A stretch of DNA of 64,000 nucleotides from Plasmodium brasilianum (taxonomy: Eukaryota; Apicomplexa; Aconoidasida; Haemosporida; Plasmodiidae): the NCBI RefSeq assembly GCF_023973825.1, contig NC_090124.1, forward strand, positions 62,001-126,000. Reading direction: 5' to 3'. Below the pieces are notes generated by a model. The model did not search any database. It had not been told where the DNA came from and worked only from the letters and a program-made list of their open reading frames with translations. Below are positions 1 through 14,000 of the stretch, piece by piece. The translations under genes and the position numbers were made by a program. The stretch's first letter is position 1. The number at the start of each line of letters is the position of its first letter.

Positions 1-691
1 TATAAATGTCTTGAATACGTAACAATTTTTTTACGTTATATCTATTGTTACTCCCTTTTCAATAATAATTTTTATCAAGGATAATTTTAAAATATATTAC
101 AGCAGGATAATTCGTACGTAATTCCTAAAAAATTCTTATTATATAATTTCTAAAAGGTGATTTAAACATAATAGTTCTTCTAAGTATATATTGCTTATAT
201 ATGCTGATACATATTTTATTACTACAATTTTATTCCCTATTATATCTTCATTAATGGTATAATTTATCAATTTACGGCATATATATATTTTTTTTTTGTA
301 ATGAATTGTTTATAAGTTGAAACATAATTTTTATACTATCTTATATTTTAAGCGATTATTAATACCTGCTTCTTTGTTTTATTTGAATAACATGAAATAA
401 TAATATTCTTAAATAAAACAATTACTAAAGTATTTTATGTTTTTTTTTTTTTTTTTTCTTCTACTTCTACGGGTTCTACAATTATATTTATTAAAAAAAA
501 AAAATTGAAAGCCTTTTATTTTAACAGAAGAGAAATAATTAAAATAAATTATTAATCAACCATTTACTGATTATTATCTAAAATGTCATATATATATATC
601 TATATATATATATAGATAGATATATTGTACCTTAATTATTGTATAACATTTAGCAATTTTACAAACATACATTTTAAAACAAAATACGATT
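1..691. other. AT-rich non-coding stretch
   Basis: I see no coding signal here. It holds a T run near 440-457, an A run near 493-503 and a broken (TA)n palindrome near 588-625. It lies directly upstream of a decayed exported-protein gene and may be its old 5' flank. Confidence 0.5.
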
Positions 692-1488
692 ATGATAGTC
701 TTTTCTACCAAAATTATTATTTATTCCTTTTTAATATGTACATGGAAATATTCCTATGAGGAGTCTTAATTATTTTACTTAAACACGTGTATCCTTCGCA
801 ATTTTATCTTATACGGAGAAGAAAACTTTATTAATATATAATTTAAATATACATTTATTTAATGCTAAATATATATTACTATATTTATAGATGTCCATGT
901 GTGGTTAAGCAGGGAATGTAGAATAGAATAGAAATTATACTCTAAATCTGAGAATTAGCTGATTATTAAGTAGTGAAGCAAAAATAGTGGAAGAACAGAA
1001 TTTTGAACAATCAAAAAATGGAATATATATTTTACTAGACAAAAGTGATGATGGATATGAAGAAGAAAAAAATTCACTATAACATAATAAGTATATTCGA
1101 AGACCTATTAATAAATTATTATACCGTGATCTTTTTCAGAAAGAACATTAATTTTTGATGATACATTAAAAACTTAAATCAAGATGATCCATTAAACACT
1201 GAACATAATTTAAAAAATAAATCTTATATCTTAAATCATTATGATAATTTTGAAAAGCATACAAACCTATCCAAACTATTAGAAAATGTAAACTTAAAGA
1301 GTGAATCAAGTTTATTCCAAATGATATTAAATAATAAACATATTTCTGTTAAATTTTATGACAGAGTTAAAACAATTTTATATTTAATAAAAAAATATAT
1401 AGTATGTTCTGAAGCTATGTTTTCCATAGCTTTGTATGTAATAATTTGTCTGTGTTTTAAGATTACTTTGACATATTATTTATTCTAG
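692..1488 (+). pseudogene. decayed two-exon exported-protein gene
   Basis: Exon 1 starts at ATG 692 and encodes a hydrophobic signal-like stretch ending KYSYE near 763, matching the HYSYE end of exon 1 of the gene at 10107. The donor is no longer a clear GT. A good acceptor (TTTATAG) precedes 891. Exon 2 then reads LRIS-stop-LLSSEAK, which lines up with RASRLLYSE in the gene at 10107, so the arginine of the export-motif region has become TGA (960-962). Further stops occur at the start of exon 2 and near 1079, and frameshifts near 1140 and 1172. After these the frame reads on through a Leu/Asn/Lys-rich region to one hydrophobic segment near 1420-1485 and TAG at 1486-1488. Seen: shared motifs, stops and shifts. 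Inferred: a dead paralogue of the 10107 gene type. Confidence 0.6.
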
Positions 1489-3915
1489 CTTTGTACTCAC
1501 TTAAATAGTGTGGTTCAAACTTATTTAATGCTCCTCTTATCATTATTAAAATGGTGTTTTTACAAAATTATTATATATATATTTTTTAATTAATATATAT
1601 AAAATCATTTGACAGATAAATTTAAGGTTAGAAATAATTATAAATAAAATACAAGTAGTTATAAAATTAATTTTATAAATTTTTAAATTTATTATTGTCA
1701 TTCGAAGGTGCATAAAATATTTATATGTTAAACAGTAAAAACTATATGCTCCTAATACAAATGTATTATATTTGAATTATTTATTTTTCTATAATTCATC
1801 TTAAAAAATTGTCTTAATATAATTCTATGCATTCCATAATATAATTAAATCCTTTATCTTTTTATTGTTAATATAAATTAGTAAATTTTCAAAATATTTG
1901 TAAAAATATACTTTTTGGCAAATATGCATGTGTATATGTATGAAAAACATTAATATTTATAGGTTAAAAATATAAAAGTAAAAATAATTAAATTTCATTG
2001 AATCATGTATTTTTCATTGAACACATACCCAATTCCTTTTCTTTTTAATTTACAAGGGCACGATTCAGCTGTTAATATTTGTTAGTAAAATACCTAAATA
2101 AAATATAATTATTCTTTAACTAGGTTTTTTTATACGAAAAATTATAGCATTTTTTTTTTCTTATTTTTTACTTAAATTTTTGTTTTTACGTTATAACCAA
2201 CATTTTATCATCCAGTGATACTCAATTTTTGTATTATTACCCATAGATCCCACTATTTTCAAATTTTATTATTATACTATATATCTTGAAATAAAGGCAT
2301 ATAGTTACTTGGTTAAAAGTTTTACATTTATAATAACTTTTCATTAATATACTACGTAGATCAACTATATTTTTTCACTTCTATATAATTATGGAATTCT
2401 TAATTTCTATTCCGTTAAATCCTTTATTTGAAAATATTTGTCATAATTTTAAAGGAAGTGGATCACACACATATTCTCCCATTTTTTAGTATACTGGAAG
2501 CAAAAAAATTATATTCCAAAACTTTTATGAAATTTTCTTCCATTTATTGCATCACATGTAGGAACAATTAATAAATAACCCCTATAGAATCAACATCAAA
2601 TATTAAGTTTTAATTACTTTCATAGCAAAAAAACATTAATAACATTTTATTGTACATTTTAAATCAAATATAAATTAACAATTAGTTAATAAATGTAATT
2701 TATATTGCACTATAAATATTTCAGTAAATTTAATAAACACATGTTGTTTTCCTTCTTTCATAATATTCCATAAAATGGTTGTTGTACCTAATACCGCTCG
2801 AGATATTATATATATAATATGAAATTTGATAATTCTTAAAATGTATTAATTTATAAAAATCATTCCATAATTCAAAATAATAATTTTTGCCTGAACGATA
2901 TATTTTCATATAACAATTAAATCTTAACCATAACGTTCGCTAAATTATACACTCTTGATAGATATCTAAAAAATACGATCCATGATTCATCTAATACAAT
3001 AATGGATTTATTTTCCCGCATTCACATGAATTTCCATCAATATATTAGAAATGAAAAGATATTTTTAAAAAGAAGAATATTTAAATTAACAATATTATTT
3101 TATTAATAAAATTATTATCCAAATGTATCATATGGTTATATAAAAGATAAAATAAAAAGAAAAAGAAAAAAAAAAAAAATTCAAAAGTTAAAATAACCTT
3201 TAAGTACGTCAACACATTTTTAAATGTAAAAATTTAAAAAAAAACAGAAAAAAGTACACAATATACAAAAAATACTCCTAGTAACCTTGTTAATACAAAT
3301 TCTTTTAAAATATTTAATAACGTTATTTTAAAATATATATTTGACCAAAAAAATTTTAAATATCACCTATTTTGATAAATGCAAAAATGATTTAATTAGA
3401 ATGTATAAAATTTCATACTATAAAACAACTTAACTTTTAATTCTTCATATATAACAAACTTTACTAAGCTAAGCTTAATAAAAATTTAAAATAGATGAAT
3501 CTAATAAATTATTCATATACCTAAAAAAAATTAAAAAAAAAAAATTAAGCCATTCATATGGTTCAATCATTTGGATTGTAATTAAGCGTAGCAATAATAT
3601 TAAAGTTTTCCTTATATAACTTTGTGTATACATTTATGAAATGCGTAATAAGAGGATACTTTAAATAAAAATAAAAACAAATAATTAATTAAAATATAAA
3701 ATTTCTATAATATGTAATATAAATCGGAAATAGAAGTATATAATACTGGAGAATATTAATTTACATTAAATATTATTAAGTACACAAAAAAAAAAAGGAA
3801 TAAAAATATAAAATTTAAAAAAAACATTAAATTGAAATATATACATTTATGTATATAACTAATTATAACACAAATACATAAAGAAATAATAATGTTAATA
3901 CATAAATTTTATTTA
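1489..3915. other. AT-rich stretch without a recognised gene
   Basis: No frame with coding character was seen on either strand. The stretch holds many short A and T runs (for example near 3165-3178 and 3525-3545). It separates two decayed genes that point towards each other. Confidence 0.45.
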
Positions 3916-6093
3916 CTACAGTGATGTACTAATTTTCGATGTATACCTTTTTTTCCATTTAATTAATTTATTATGTGATTTAGCTTCATTTAGATGGGTC
4001 AATAATTTTTTTTTTAAATTATGTTGAAAATTCAACTCATATTTCTTTTCTGGGTAAAAAAACTATTTAAAAAAAACAAAAAAAAATGATTATAACTGAT
4101 ATAACAATTAATACTGGAAACATACCCCATATGATTAAACATTTTAAACCAAATGATTCACCAGAATAATAGGACTCATCTGGCACTTTCTTAACTCCAC
4201 ACGTATCAAAATTAGAAAATTTTTTTAAAGTACTTCTTCCTACCGATCTTAAAATTCCTCTAGGTTCCTTTAAAATTATAGAGTTTCCTGTACACCAGAT
4301 ACAAGACTATTCAGAAATCCTACATCACTTTTTGAAGGTACATCCTTTGTAGAAATTGAAGTAATATTCTATACAAACGTTCATATAGCTGGAAGCTTAA
4401 ATATAGAAGATGTGGATTCAGCTACAGCATCAGCTACTCAACATGTTAACGTAGCTGCCCCTGCTACTATACCTGAACTTTCACCTTTAAAAAAAAGATT
4501 TGTAGAATCTGTATTCATAAATTATATTATATAAATCGGTAACAAATTATTATATACCATCAGGGGAAAATCATAAATGGCAACTTTTTTTTGCAATTGT
4601 TTTTATGTTATTAGATTACTTTTTAACTTTTGATTGAACAAATTTTATAAAAAATGATTCCTCTATTACTTTATATATTGTATCCTTGATTTTCACATCT
4701 ATTATATTTAAAAGTCATACTTATGGTAAAAATTCAACACCCTTGATCTTATGCATAAATCATTTTATATACCATTTTTTTCTTTTTTTATCATTCATGA
4801 ATATATTCGTAGTCTACTTTTGTTTTATTTGGTAGTAGCTTTTCCTTCATTTTATCATCATTATTTATGATGTCATTTTTTTGTAAAAATTCCCTTTCCT
4901 TTTTCTTATTGATCATATATGTTGTTATAATGAACTTTTTTTCTTGTTAACTCTTTTTCCTCATATTTGTCACTCATTTATATATCTATAAAATATTTTT
5001 TTCCTTTAAAAATACGTTTTCCTTCTTTGTAACACGAATATGTATAAATGCATTATTTTTTTTTCTCTTGGTACATCAGTATCCTTAGTTCTATCAATTT
5101 CTCTAAAGGAATCCCTTTTTTTTAATAACTCATTTTTATTAATTACATCGATATCCTTTATAAGGATAATTGTATGTGATAAATTATTTTCTTTTTCCAT
5201 ATCACTTTTTTTTAAAGAATCATTTTCATGTGATAAACTATATTTGTTCTTTATGACACTTTTGTTTATAGCATGATTTTTATTTATTAAATCTTTTTTC
5301 TTTAAGATACCGTCTTTTTTTGGTAAACAGTAATAGGTATTTATGAAAATTTTATTTAAAAATTTTATGTACCAACTCTATATATCTTCTTTTAAAGTAA
5401 AACAATAATCTACTACTATTCCACGTATAAGTAACTTTAATAGTAGTTGAGATACAGTTAAATCTTCATTATTTAACATTATTTATTTTAACTCTTCTAT
5501 TTTTGATTCTTTAACTAGTTTTTTATTTAATAAATTTTTTTCCATCGAATTGAACTCTGATAATTCTATCTTTGAATTATTTAAGAGGTTATCTTTTCAT
5601 TCTTTTAATACATATTCTGTATTAATTTCATTTCCTAACAAAATGTCATCTAATTCTTTTGACATTAATTTTCTCACAAATAGGTTCTTTAACAACGTTT
5701 CCCTTGGTATTGTTAATGTGTTTCGTGTTTTCAGTTCATTATCTAAAATAACATCTTTATCAATTTTCATTTTAGCTTCTAAAATTTACCACACCCCATT
5801 AGTAAATGTTCACATATTTTTAACTTTATGTCTGTTTTCTGCGATCTTTGCAAGACATTTTCATTTTCTTCTTATACCAGAATTTGTTCTTTAAAATTAT
5901 TACGATACTGAATATTATGTGCATCCTTTAATTATGACTTTTTTGAATAGTCAACAGATGTAAAATTTCCCTTCAATATTTTTATTTCTTCATTTTGTCT
6001 TAAAAAATAGTCTGTTTTCCTCGCGTGAGCACATGCTAATAATGTTCTTAAACATTTAGAATCTAACGCATGATTTTTTCTTTTTTTTTTCAT
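3916..6093 (-). pseudogene. decayed large gene with C-terminal membrane segment
   Basis: The minus strand is coding-like over about 2 kb. Near the 5' end (6093 to about 5940) a frame reads LRTLLACAHARKTDYFLRQN. From about 5785 to 5060 one frame of roughly 240 codons is broken by only three stops (TGA, TAA, TAG) and carries charged, soluble-looking sequence such as ELDDILLGNEINTEYVLKE and LLIRGIVVDYCFTLKEDI. A shorter open piece follows at about 4960-4790. Nearer the 3' end is VPDESYYSGESFGLK, then a strong hydrophobic segment (IIWGMFPVLIVISVIIIFFV, about 4140-4080), then a basic tail to TAG at 3916-3918. The layout of a long charged part, a membrane segment and a basic tail fits a Plasmodium surface antigen of the PIR or STP1 kind, but I cannot name the family. 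It may even be two neighbouring remnants. An acceptor-like TTTTTTTACCCAG lies before the tail. Confidence 0.55.
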
Positions 6094-9000
6094 AAGAATG
6101 TTAACAAAAGAACTATAAAAATTTAGTTATACATCAAAAGGTACATAGAATTAGAAGCTTTTATAAATAATGGAATTATGTTTATATATAGGGCATTAAA
6201 ATTAATTAAAATATATATCATACTTTTTGTATTTATAAAATATTACAAGCTTAAAAAATAGTAATACATATATATCAGATAGTTTTGCACAATGAATTTA
6301 ATAAAAGAAAGGTGCATTTTTCTTTTAATTTCTCAATTATTACATTTCTTCAGAATTTATCTTTTACAGAAACAATATATTTAATTCTGTTTAATTTTAT
6401 CTATGTGGATAACACTAACATTATCTATATTATAAAATGCCATGTGTCGCTGCTTTTATTTTTTTTTCAAAATCTAAGGAAAATAAACATTTTAAAATAT
6501 ACATAAAAGAAAATATCTATTATATGAATATTAAATATCTTTTTAAATATACTTTCACAGAATATATAATAAAAAACAATTTCAGAAACTCCATATCTTA
6601 ATGAAATTAAAATGTAAAATTCACTAATTACCATTTTTTACTTGTACATTTTATAATTGTAAAGAATAACGTATTTCTTATCTGTTTATTATTTGTTTAC
6701 TTAATGTAAATCTAATATATACAAATATTCCCTTATTTTTAAAAAATAAAATAACAAATGTATTAAAGATAAATAAATTATAGAATAAAGATTCAATAAT
6801 ATAATACTAATTTTATAGATAAAACAAAATTAGCTTCATAAGTAAAAATGTATTTTTTTCATACAGCAAAAATTTACGTATGTTTTACTATATTGGTAAA
6901 ATTAACACACCCACAAAAAAAAAAACAAATAGACGTATATCCTACTTCTCTACCTTCTTTATGTTCCATATATATATTATGTTTTTTTCTATATCTATTT
7001 ATAACACGTAACATGAAATATTAAAATATTTCAAAGCATATGGAAAACTTAATTATTGTTGTTAAATTCTAAAAGACAATTAAAATAGAAGTTAAAGCTT
7101 TAATAAGCATAATTTAATATCTATAAATGTGTAGATATATGCAATATTTTGTTTATATGTAGATAAAATAAAAATAGAATAAGTATTCATATATAGGATT
7201 TTAATTTATATTATTCTGTAATATAATATTAAAGGTATTAAAATTTTAATAATAAAGAAGTAAAACATAGTTATATGGAAATTTCTTATTTTCTTATTTT
7301 TATTTTTCTTGAACGTTATTTTTTAGGCTATAGAATATACTATATTTTCTTTTTATTCTATTTTTTTTACTTTTTGTAATATATATATATAGAAAAAAAG
7401 AATAAACATACTTAAATTATTTTTTATAAAGGAATATTTTTTTTAGAAAATTACACGTTACACATATATGATTTTTCTCAAATTTTTCCATAACTAAATT
7501 TAGACAAATTCATACATCCTTTTAATAATGGGAAAATAAATTACACTATTAATATTCCTTCAACATAGTTGTTACGCTTGCATTTATGTAATCAATTATA
7601 ATTTTTTCTTTTGAATACACATTTTACAAATTACCTGAATTCACAATGATCACTAATTTCATTATATACATAATATATTTCTAATAAATGTGAATTATTC
7701 ATATAGTATAAATGTCTTTTATTTTAACTATATATGATAATCAACTTAAGTGATTATAAATGAGCCTGCTAACGTTGGTTAAGAAGTAACAGTCTATAAA
7801 TATCACATATTAATTTAAAAATTTGAAAATTTCGTAATTTTTTAAAATTTCTGAAATTAAAGTCTTTGTGAACATATTCATCTAAGCACCCTATTAGTAA
7901 TAACATTTAAAATATTAAGTATTGATATTATTGATATATATTTTATTTTTGTTTTTTTTGAAAATATAATTACCTATAGATTTTTATAACATTCATGTTC
8001 AATCTATTATTTTCTAATTTTTTACTTATTTTTTTAAATTACAAATGTATCATAAATATAGTTATTATATTAAACAAATTTTTTTTCAAATAATTTCACA
8101 TACTAATTCATATTTCATGTATAAAATTAATGAATATGATATCTTTCCTAAGCCATGTTTCATTCACCTTAGCAATATATGATTTCAGATCAATGTTAAG
8201 AGACCTCTAACTACAACGTGATTTAAAATTTATAGTATTGTATATACAGCAGATTCCTAATAAATGTTATACAGGGCTATAAGTGTAAATATATTAACAT
8301 AATTAACAACTTAATCGTTCGAAGACATCATGAAAAATGCTTTTACACACTAATCAATTTTATATATTTTTAAAAAAATATATTTTTTTTATTCATAAAT
8401 GAGCATAATATTCATTTGTAAGTTCATAATAATACATAAATTTTTAAAAAAATATATTTATGTTTTCATTAATTAGTTTTACATATATCCATTAAATTTT
8501 TAGTTATACATCATAATATTTTATTCCCAAAATTATATATAAAAAAAAAGTTATTTTTAATTGTAAATTTTTTATACAATTAAAAAAAATAAATAATAAA
8601 ATAACATGATAAAAATACTTTATAAATCTCAATTTATATATGTAATTTAATCTTCAAAATACATAAAAAAAAAATTTTGTTTCCTTATTATATACATAAA
8701 TTAGCGACATAAATAAGCATAGCTATGAGTGATTTTCATTAATTCATTAAATGTATTAACATTGTTTATTAGTCATTGTCAATTTCTTTAGGTAGCAGAA
8801 ATAGTTTATAAAATGGATATTTATATTATTTAAAGAAATACAGTTAAACAATTGAACATTTATAATAGTCAAAAAAAAATTTAATAGCTCTTTAAAACCT
8901 TATTTTAAAAATTAAATATTAATTTTAACAAATAATTTATTTATTACGCGTAATTCTATTTCATTTTTTGTAGTTCATAATCTTCATATAGTTGTTCTAA

Positions 9001-10039
9001 AATAAATTTTTGTGAACTCATTTTTCTGTCTTGTTTAAGTATATATTATATAAATTATATTATAATCCCTTGCTCAACGTATCATAAAAGTGTCAATGAT
9101 CTTTACATAATTCTTTTCAATACTTTTAACATGAATAAATTAATTATTATTTAATATTTTTTCTTAATATTTTTTTTTTAATTATATTTTGTACTTTTTA
9201 TTCCTAGAATTTTAGAAAAAAAATAGTACTTTGTGAAATTTTTTATTTTAATATTACTTTACATATTGTATATATGGATATTTTAAGTATTAAAGGTACA
9301 TTCAATCCAAAAGAGTGTAAGCGAACTGTGTTTTTTTTTATATTATTTAAAAAAAATAATATAATTCATCAGTCTTATATAACAATGAAGTTAACCTCAA
9401 ATAACATATATTTTATCATTAACTATCTATTAGACTCTTCTACTAAAAATATATATATATGCTACAATGTGTTTTATATACATCTTTAATACATAAATTC
9501 TAATTAATTTACTATTATTTATGACGTTATTTATTTTGTAATTATAATTATCATGCTTTATAGCATATTCTTTTAAAAAAATTCTTCTGTATATATGGAC
9601 TTTAAAAGATCTAAATATTTATTATTTTAATATTGTAAAAGAACAATTTAGAATGATATTTTTTCTTAGATATAGATAATTTCTTATTAATTTTATTATT
9701 ACATTTTATCCTTTTTTATATTCTCAAATTAACGAAAAAAATCATTAATATGAATAATATAAAATATCTCTAAATTTTTTGAAATAAATTTTATACATAG
9801 CATGTAGTGTTACAATTATTTTTGCAATAATTATGTATATTTATATTTTTTTTTAAATTCTATCCTATTTTTATTCATTTAATTAATAATATTTTTACCA
9901 AGAAAATTTTTACTAAAATATTTTTTTTAAATTTTAAGCTATAATTATCATTAATTAAATGAAGTTACAAATTTTATAATTTTAAAATAATATAAAACAA
10001 TAAAGAAAAATTATTATATAATATATACTAAATAATATC
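6094..10039. other. AT-rich stretch without a recognised gene
   Basis: Short open frames occur (for example 6285-6506 and 9274-9489 on +), but they are rich in Phe, Ile, Tyr, Asn and Lys, as chance frames in such DNA are. They show no signal exon or splice partner. The last kilobase is the 5' flank of the gene at 10107 and should contain its promoter; I see no motif I can name. Confidence 0.45.
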
Positions 10040-10073
10040 AAAAAAATTGAAGTGCGAAAAATTCAATTTTTTT
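10040..10073. repeat. 12-bp perfect inverted repeat in the 5' flank of the exported-protein gene
   Basis: Left arm AAAAAAATTGAA (10040-10051) and right arm TTCAATTTTTTT (10062-10073) are exact reverse complements around a 10-base loop, GTGCGAAAAA. It ends 33 bases before ATG 10107, so it probably lies in the 5' untranslated region and could fold in DNA or RNA. Part of the pairing is A against T runs, so chance is possible. Confidence 0.5.
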
Positions 10074-10106
10074 ACGAAAAAATTAGAATCAATAAAAAAA
10101 TTCGAA

Positions 10107-11020
10107 ATGATGGCACAAACAAATAAATTATCCTTTATAAACATCTTCGCATTTACCATATTAGTATTTGTATGCCACTATTCCTATGAAGTAAGATAAT
10201 TATTATATTTAATAATTTTTCACCATATTTTGCAATTTTACATTTTCATTTTTAAAATCAAAACTGTAATAATGTTGAAATAATGTTTTTTCATATTTTA
10301 AATATTTACCCAAATTTTTAGACAAATACATTTGGAAAATTATGCATTACGAATATTAACCAAAATAATACATCAAACATAAGAGCAAGCAGATTATTAT
10401 ATTCGGAAACAGATATAGATTTCAACAAAAGATACAATTACTTAAAAAAAAATGCATTAAAAATAGTAAATGAAGACGAATATAATTTTGGAAATAAATT
10501 AAATACATTACTGGGTAATTTTTATTTACCAAAAGAATTTAAAACATTATTGTTTGATGAAAAAGTTCAAAAATCATTAAATTCAAAGGAATTTATGTAT
10601 GATATTGAAAGTTCCAGTGATTCATTAAAATTTGATGATTATCGTGATATAGGATCTGTGGAATTAAAAGAAAAACATATTCAAAAAAAAAAATGCAAGT
10701 CAAAAAAAAAAAGTACGTCATCATCTATATTTTCATCTTTGAAGATATTAGATTCAATATATGAAAGAAATATAGAAAAACTATTTGGAACTGAAAATAA
10801 AAAATCAAACAAATATAATGGTATATCTGGAGGAAGTAGTATTAAATACATGTTTAAGGTTTTTTCTCCAATTATAATAGGTACAGCTATCATATTCATA
10901 TTCTTTTTAATGAAATGGTCTTCAGCTATTGCAGTTCCAATTATATTAACTATTTTAGCATCAATATATATTTGCGTTAAAGTACTGAAAGTTCTTTATA
11001 AGAGTATTAACAAGTCATAG
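10107..11020 (+). CDS. Plasmodium exported protein, two exons, C-terminal double membrane segment
   Basis: Exon 1 is 10107-10190 (28 codons: MMAQTNK then a hydrophobic core ending HYSYE). It ends at a perfect donor, GTAAGAT. The intron is 131 bp and the acceptor AATTTTTAG gives exon 2 at 10322-11020, in phase 0. The product is about 260 residues. Residues about 49-57 read RASRLLYSE, a PEXEL-like export site (R-L-L-Y) with Ser where the canonical motif has E, Q or D. The middle is charged. A Lys-rich patch (KKKCKSKKK) comes near residue 150, then KILDSIYERNIEKLF, then two hydrophobic segments in the last 55 residues. This layout is that of proteins exported into the infected red cell and anchored in a membrane. 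The IYE region resembles TDAIYESELLKTL in the 61256 gene, so both may belong to one family. Either of two adjacent ATGs could be used. Function unknown. Confidence 0.85.
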
Positions 11021-14000
11021 AAGAATAAGAAAATATTTAAATATCCATTATGATTATATAAAAGGATGATTCATAAAAATATTTAAAATGAACATATGTA
11101 TATTATTATACATTAAATTTTATGTATTTAACAATACCTAAAGCTCCCGTTATATATCGTATACATGAATTATATGTCTTTCAACTTTTATCTATAAAAA
11201 TTCGTTTTAAGTTATTCATATATAGCCTTGTTTAAATAATTAAATTATATTTTTATTTCGTTCCCTCTTATATAATTAATTTTGCATATCTTCTATATGA
11301 AAATGTTCATTTGTAAATTATTTATTTTTACAGTTTTATATATGTAGAAAAAATTAGTAATTATCCTTGTTTAAATTAATTTCCCAGAATTATGGTGTAT
11401 TATTTATTTCTTTGAGTTCATAATTTTTAAAATTTATGTTCATTGTTCCAGTTATGTTTCATTTCATTTGTACATTTTAAAAAATATAATGTTATTAATA
11501 TTTATAATTTTCTTCATTGTGCGAATTCTTTTAATTTACCTGTGCACATTTGTGTTACACGATAATTAACAAATTTTGCTGAAAAAAACATCAAATTAGG
11601 AATTAAAGTTTTTTAAAATAAAAATTGATTTCATAATAATTTTTATCTAATAGAAATACTCTGTATGCGTAAATATTCATTTTTTCAGATTATATATTTT
11701 GATTGTGGAAGAATTAATATATCAAAAAATTCCTTCATGTATATTATGAATAGAAACATTATTTCAAGTTCATTCGTTACCCATGTTTACATGAATTCAC
11801 ATATTATTGTCTATTCTTTTTACCTATTATTTTATGCTGTTTTAGATCTAATTTTTTATATTATTTATTTTTTTAACTCATATTGTCTAATTTCCTTCTT
11901 TTCTTAATGTTCTACAAAAATATATAATGCTAATGTGTAATGAAGTTAATTGGAATACTGTACAGTTTACACGTATATTACATATAATATGTGTCTTTTT
12001 ATGCGTACTAAAATTATGCGATTCTGAAGTGATGTAATCTTTAAAAAATTTCATCTCAACCATTTATATAGGAACAATTACTAAAAATATAAAACGTGAA
12101 AGAAAATTCGATATGTCATAATATTATTTAGTTAAAGAGCCATCAAATTAGAGTATATATATGTATTATTCCAATTGTAATTTTTTTTTTTATACATGTT
12201 CTTAAAAGTAACAGTGAATTCCATTTAGACATAAAATCTAACTCTTGATAAAAAAATTTAGCAATGAATAATTTTCATAGGATATTAATAAAAAAATAAA
12301 CATGTATTTTCAATAAATTAATTCAAATATATCAGTGCTTCTCCCATTTAGATACATGAAACATCCACTTGACATACTGCATATGTTTGATGATTATACA
12401 TTAAATAATATCTGAATTATTAAATAAAAACAAAGCATTTAATTTTACGAGTCATAAAAATAATGAAGAATCACACACAAGTTAAACGCACTATCACAAT
12501 TATTATTATAACGATTATGGCTTATATTTTTAAATCACTTAACCATTTAAAATGTCTCATTGAATTAAATATCTCCAATTGATGTGTAATAATCATTTTA
12601 CTATATGACAAAAATTTCATCTTATTAAATATTAGTCATCACTTATATCAGAAATGTATGTTTACAATTTCAAAGATATTTTTCTCAAAGATCTAAAATT
12701 CTATATATCTTTTATTGTGCCCATTAATTAGTTATAATTTTGCATAATGTGTTAACTTTCCAGGAGGCCCATTATTTATATGAATATTAATGAGAATGAA
12801 ATTATATTTATAATACGTTATTTATTATTTATACGTTCAGGAACATTCACATTTATTTTATTTATAATTAATACATAATTGCTATTAAAGTTGTTAAAAA
12901 GGTATCCTTAAATATGAATACTATTGTATGATGAACTATACAACATTAAAAACATAAGTATAGAACATAAAGATTTATATAAAGAACTTGTGCAAAGAGA
13001 AATTTATATAAACTGGACAATGAATTTAAAAAAGATAAACCTTTTTGTTGAAACTTTTGCTAAATAATACAATAATAACATTACTCTGTCTTTTTCTTTT
13101 TATATTTTTTATAAAAATTTTGAGAGTACGAGTTATCACACTTCTTTATTTGAAGTAATAGATTATTTTTGAAAAACTATCTTATTAATTTCTCAAGAGT
13201 TAATTATAATTACTTGTACTTAAGATATATAATTAATTAAAACAAATTCATAATTATTATATACAATGTAATATCTATTAAATATATAAAAATATCATTC
13301 ATGAATATACATTATCTCAAAATAATTTCTATGACTAATAATACTGCTTAAAATATTGGAAAGATGACACTAAAAAAAAAGTTTTGTTGAACATATTAAT
13401 AAATATTTTATTATTAAAATATCTATTTATAGAATTCAATTAAATTAACTTCCTTCTCTTTTATCTATAAAAGTTATTTCTCTGAAAAAAGCAGATTAAA
13501 ATATTTATTTACATAATAGCAAAATTATGCACTTTCATCATTAGAAACTTTTGTGTATTATTTTTTTACATTTTATTATTAGGCATTTTCATTTCCTTTT
13601 GTAAAATATATTCTCTATATAATATATCATTTCTTCATCGATGCAGCATTAGATAACTATTCATCAATTAATAGATATACTTTACAAATTTATTTAAGCT
13701 AACGTTTTTAAAAATTATCTTCATATTATAGATGTCTACATTATTATTATAGCTCTTTTCATGGATAAGAAATAATGTATAATAATATTTATAAATTTCC
13801 AAAGGATATTTACAAAAATATATTATATATTAACACTGCTACATCAATTTCAAATTTTACTAATGATATATTAAATATATAAAATATATGAACAACATAT
13901 ACCCTTACAAGTAGTTTCGACTAATATAAAATCGTAACTTTTTGTTAAGATTTATTTTATAGATGAAACTATTAACTCGATATATTATTAACTTAATCAT

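Noticed and set aside
1131..1140. TCTTTTTCAG as a splice acceptor starting a new exon in the decayed gene at 692
   Set aside because: The coding-like frame runs straight through it from upstream, so a one-base shift explains the data better than an intron.
5550..5894. 114-codon plus-strand ORF with Ser/Phe-rich product
   Set aside because: It is antisense to the minus-strand decayed gene; the minus reading is charged and coding-like, this one is not.
12936..13068. About 41 open codons (IEHKDLYKELVQREIYINW) on +
   Set aside because: Too short, with no start, splice partner or known motif; kept only as a note.
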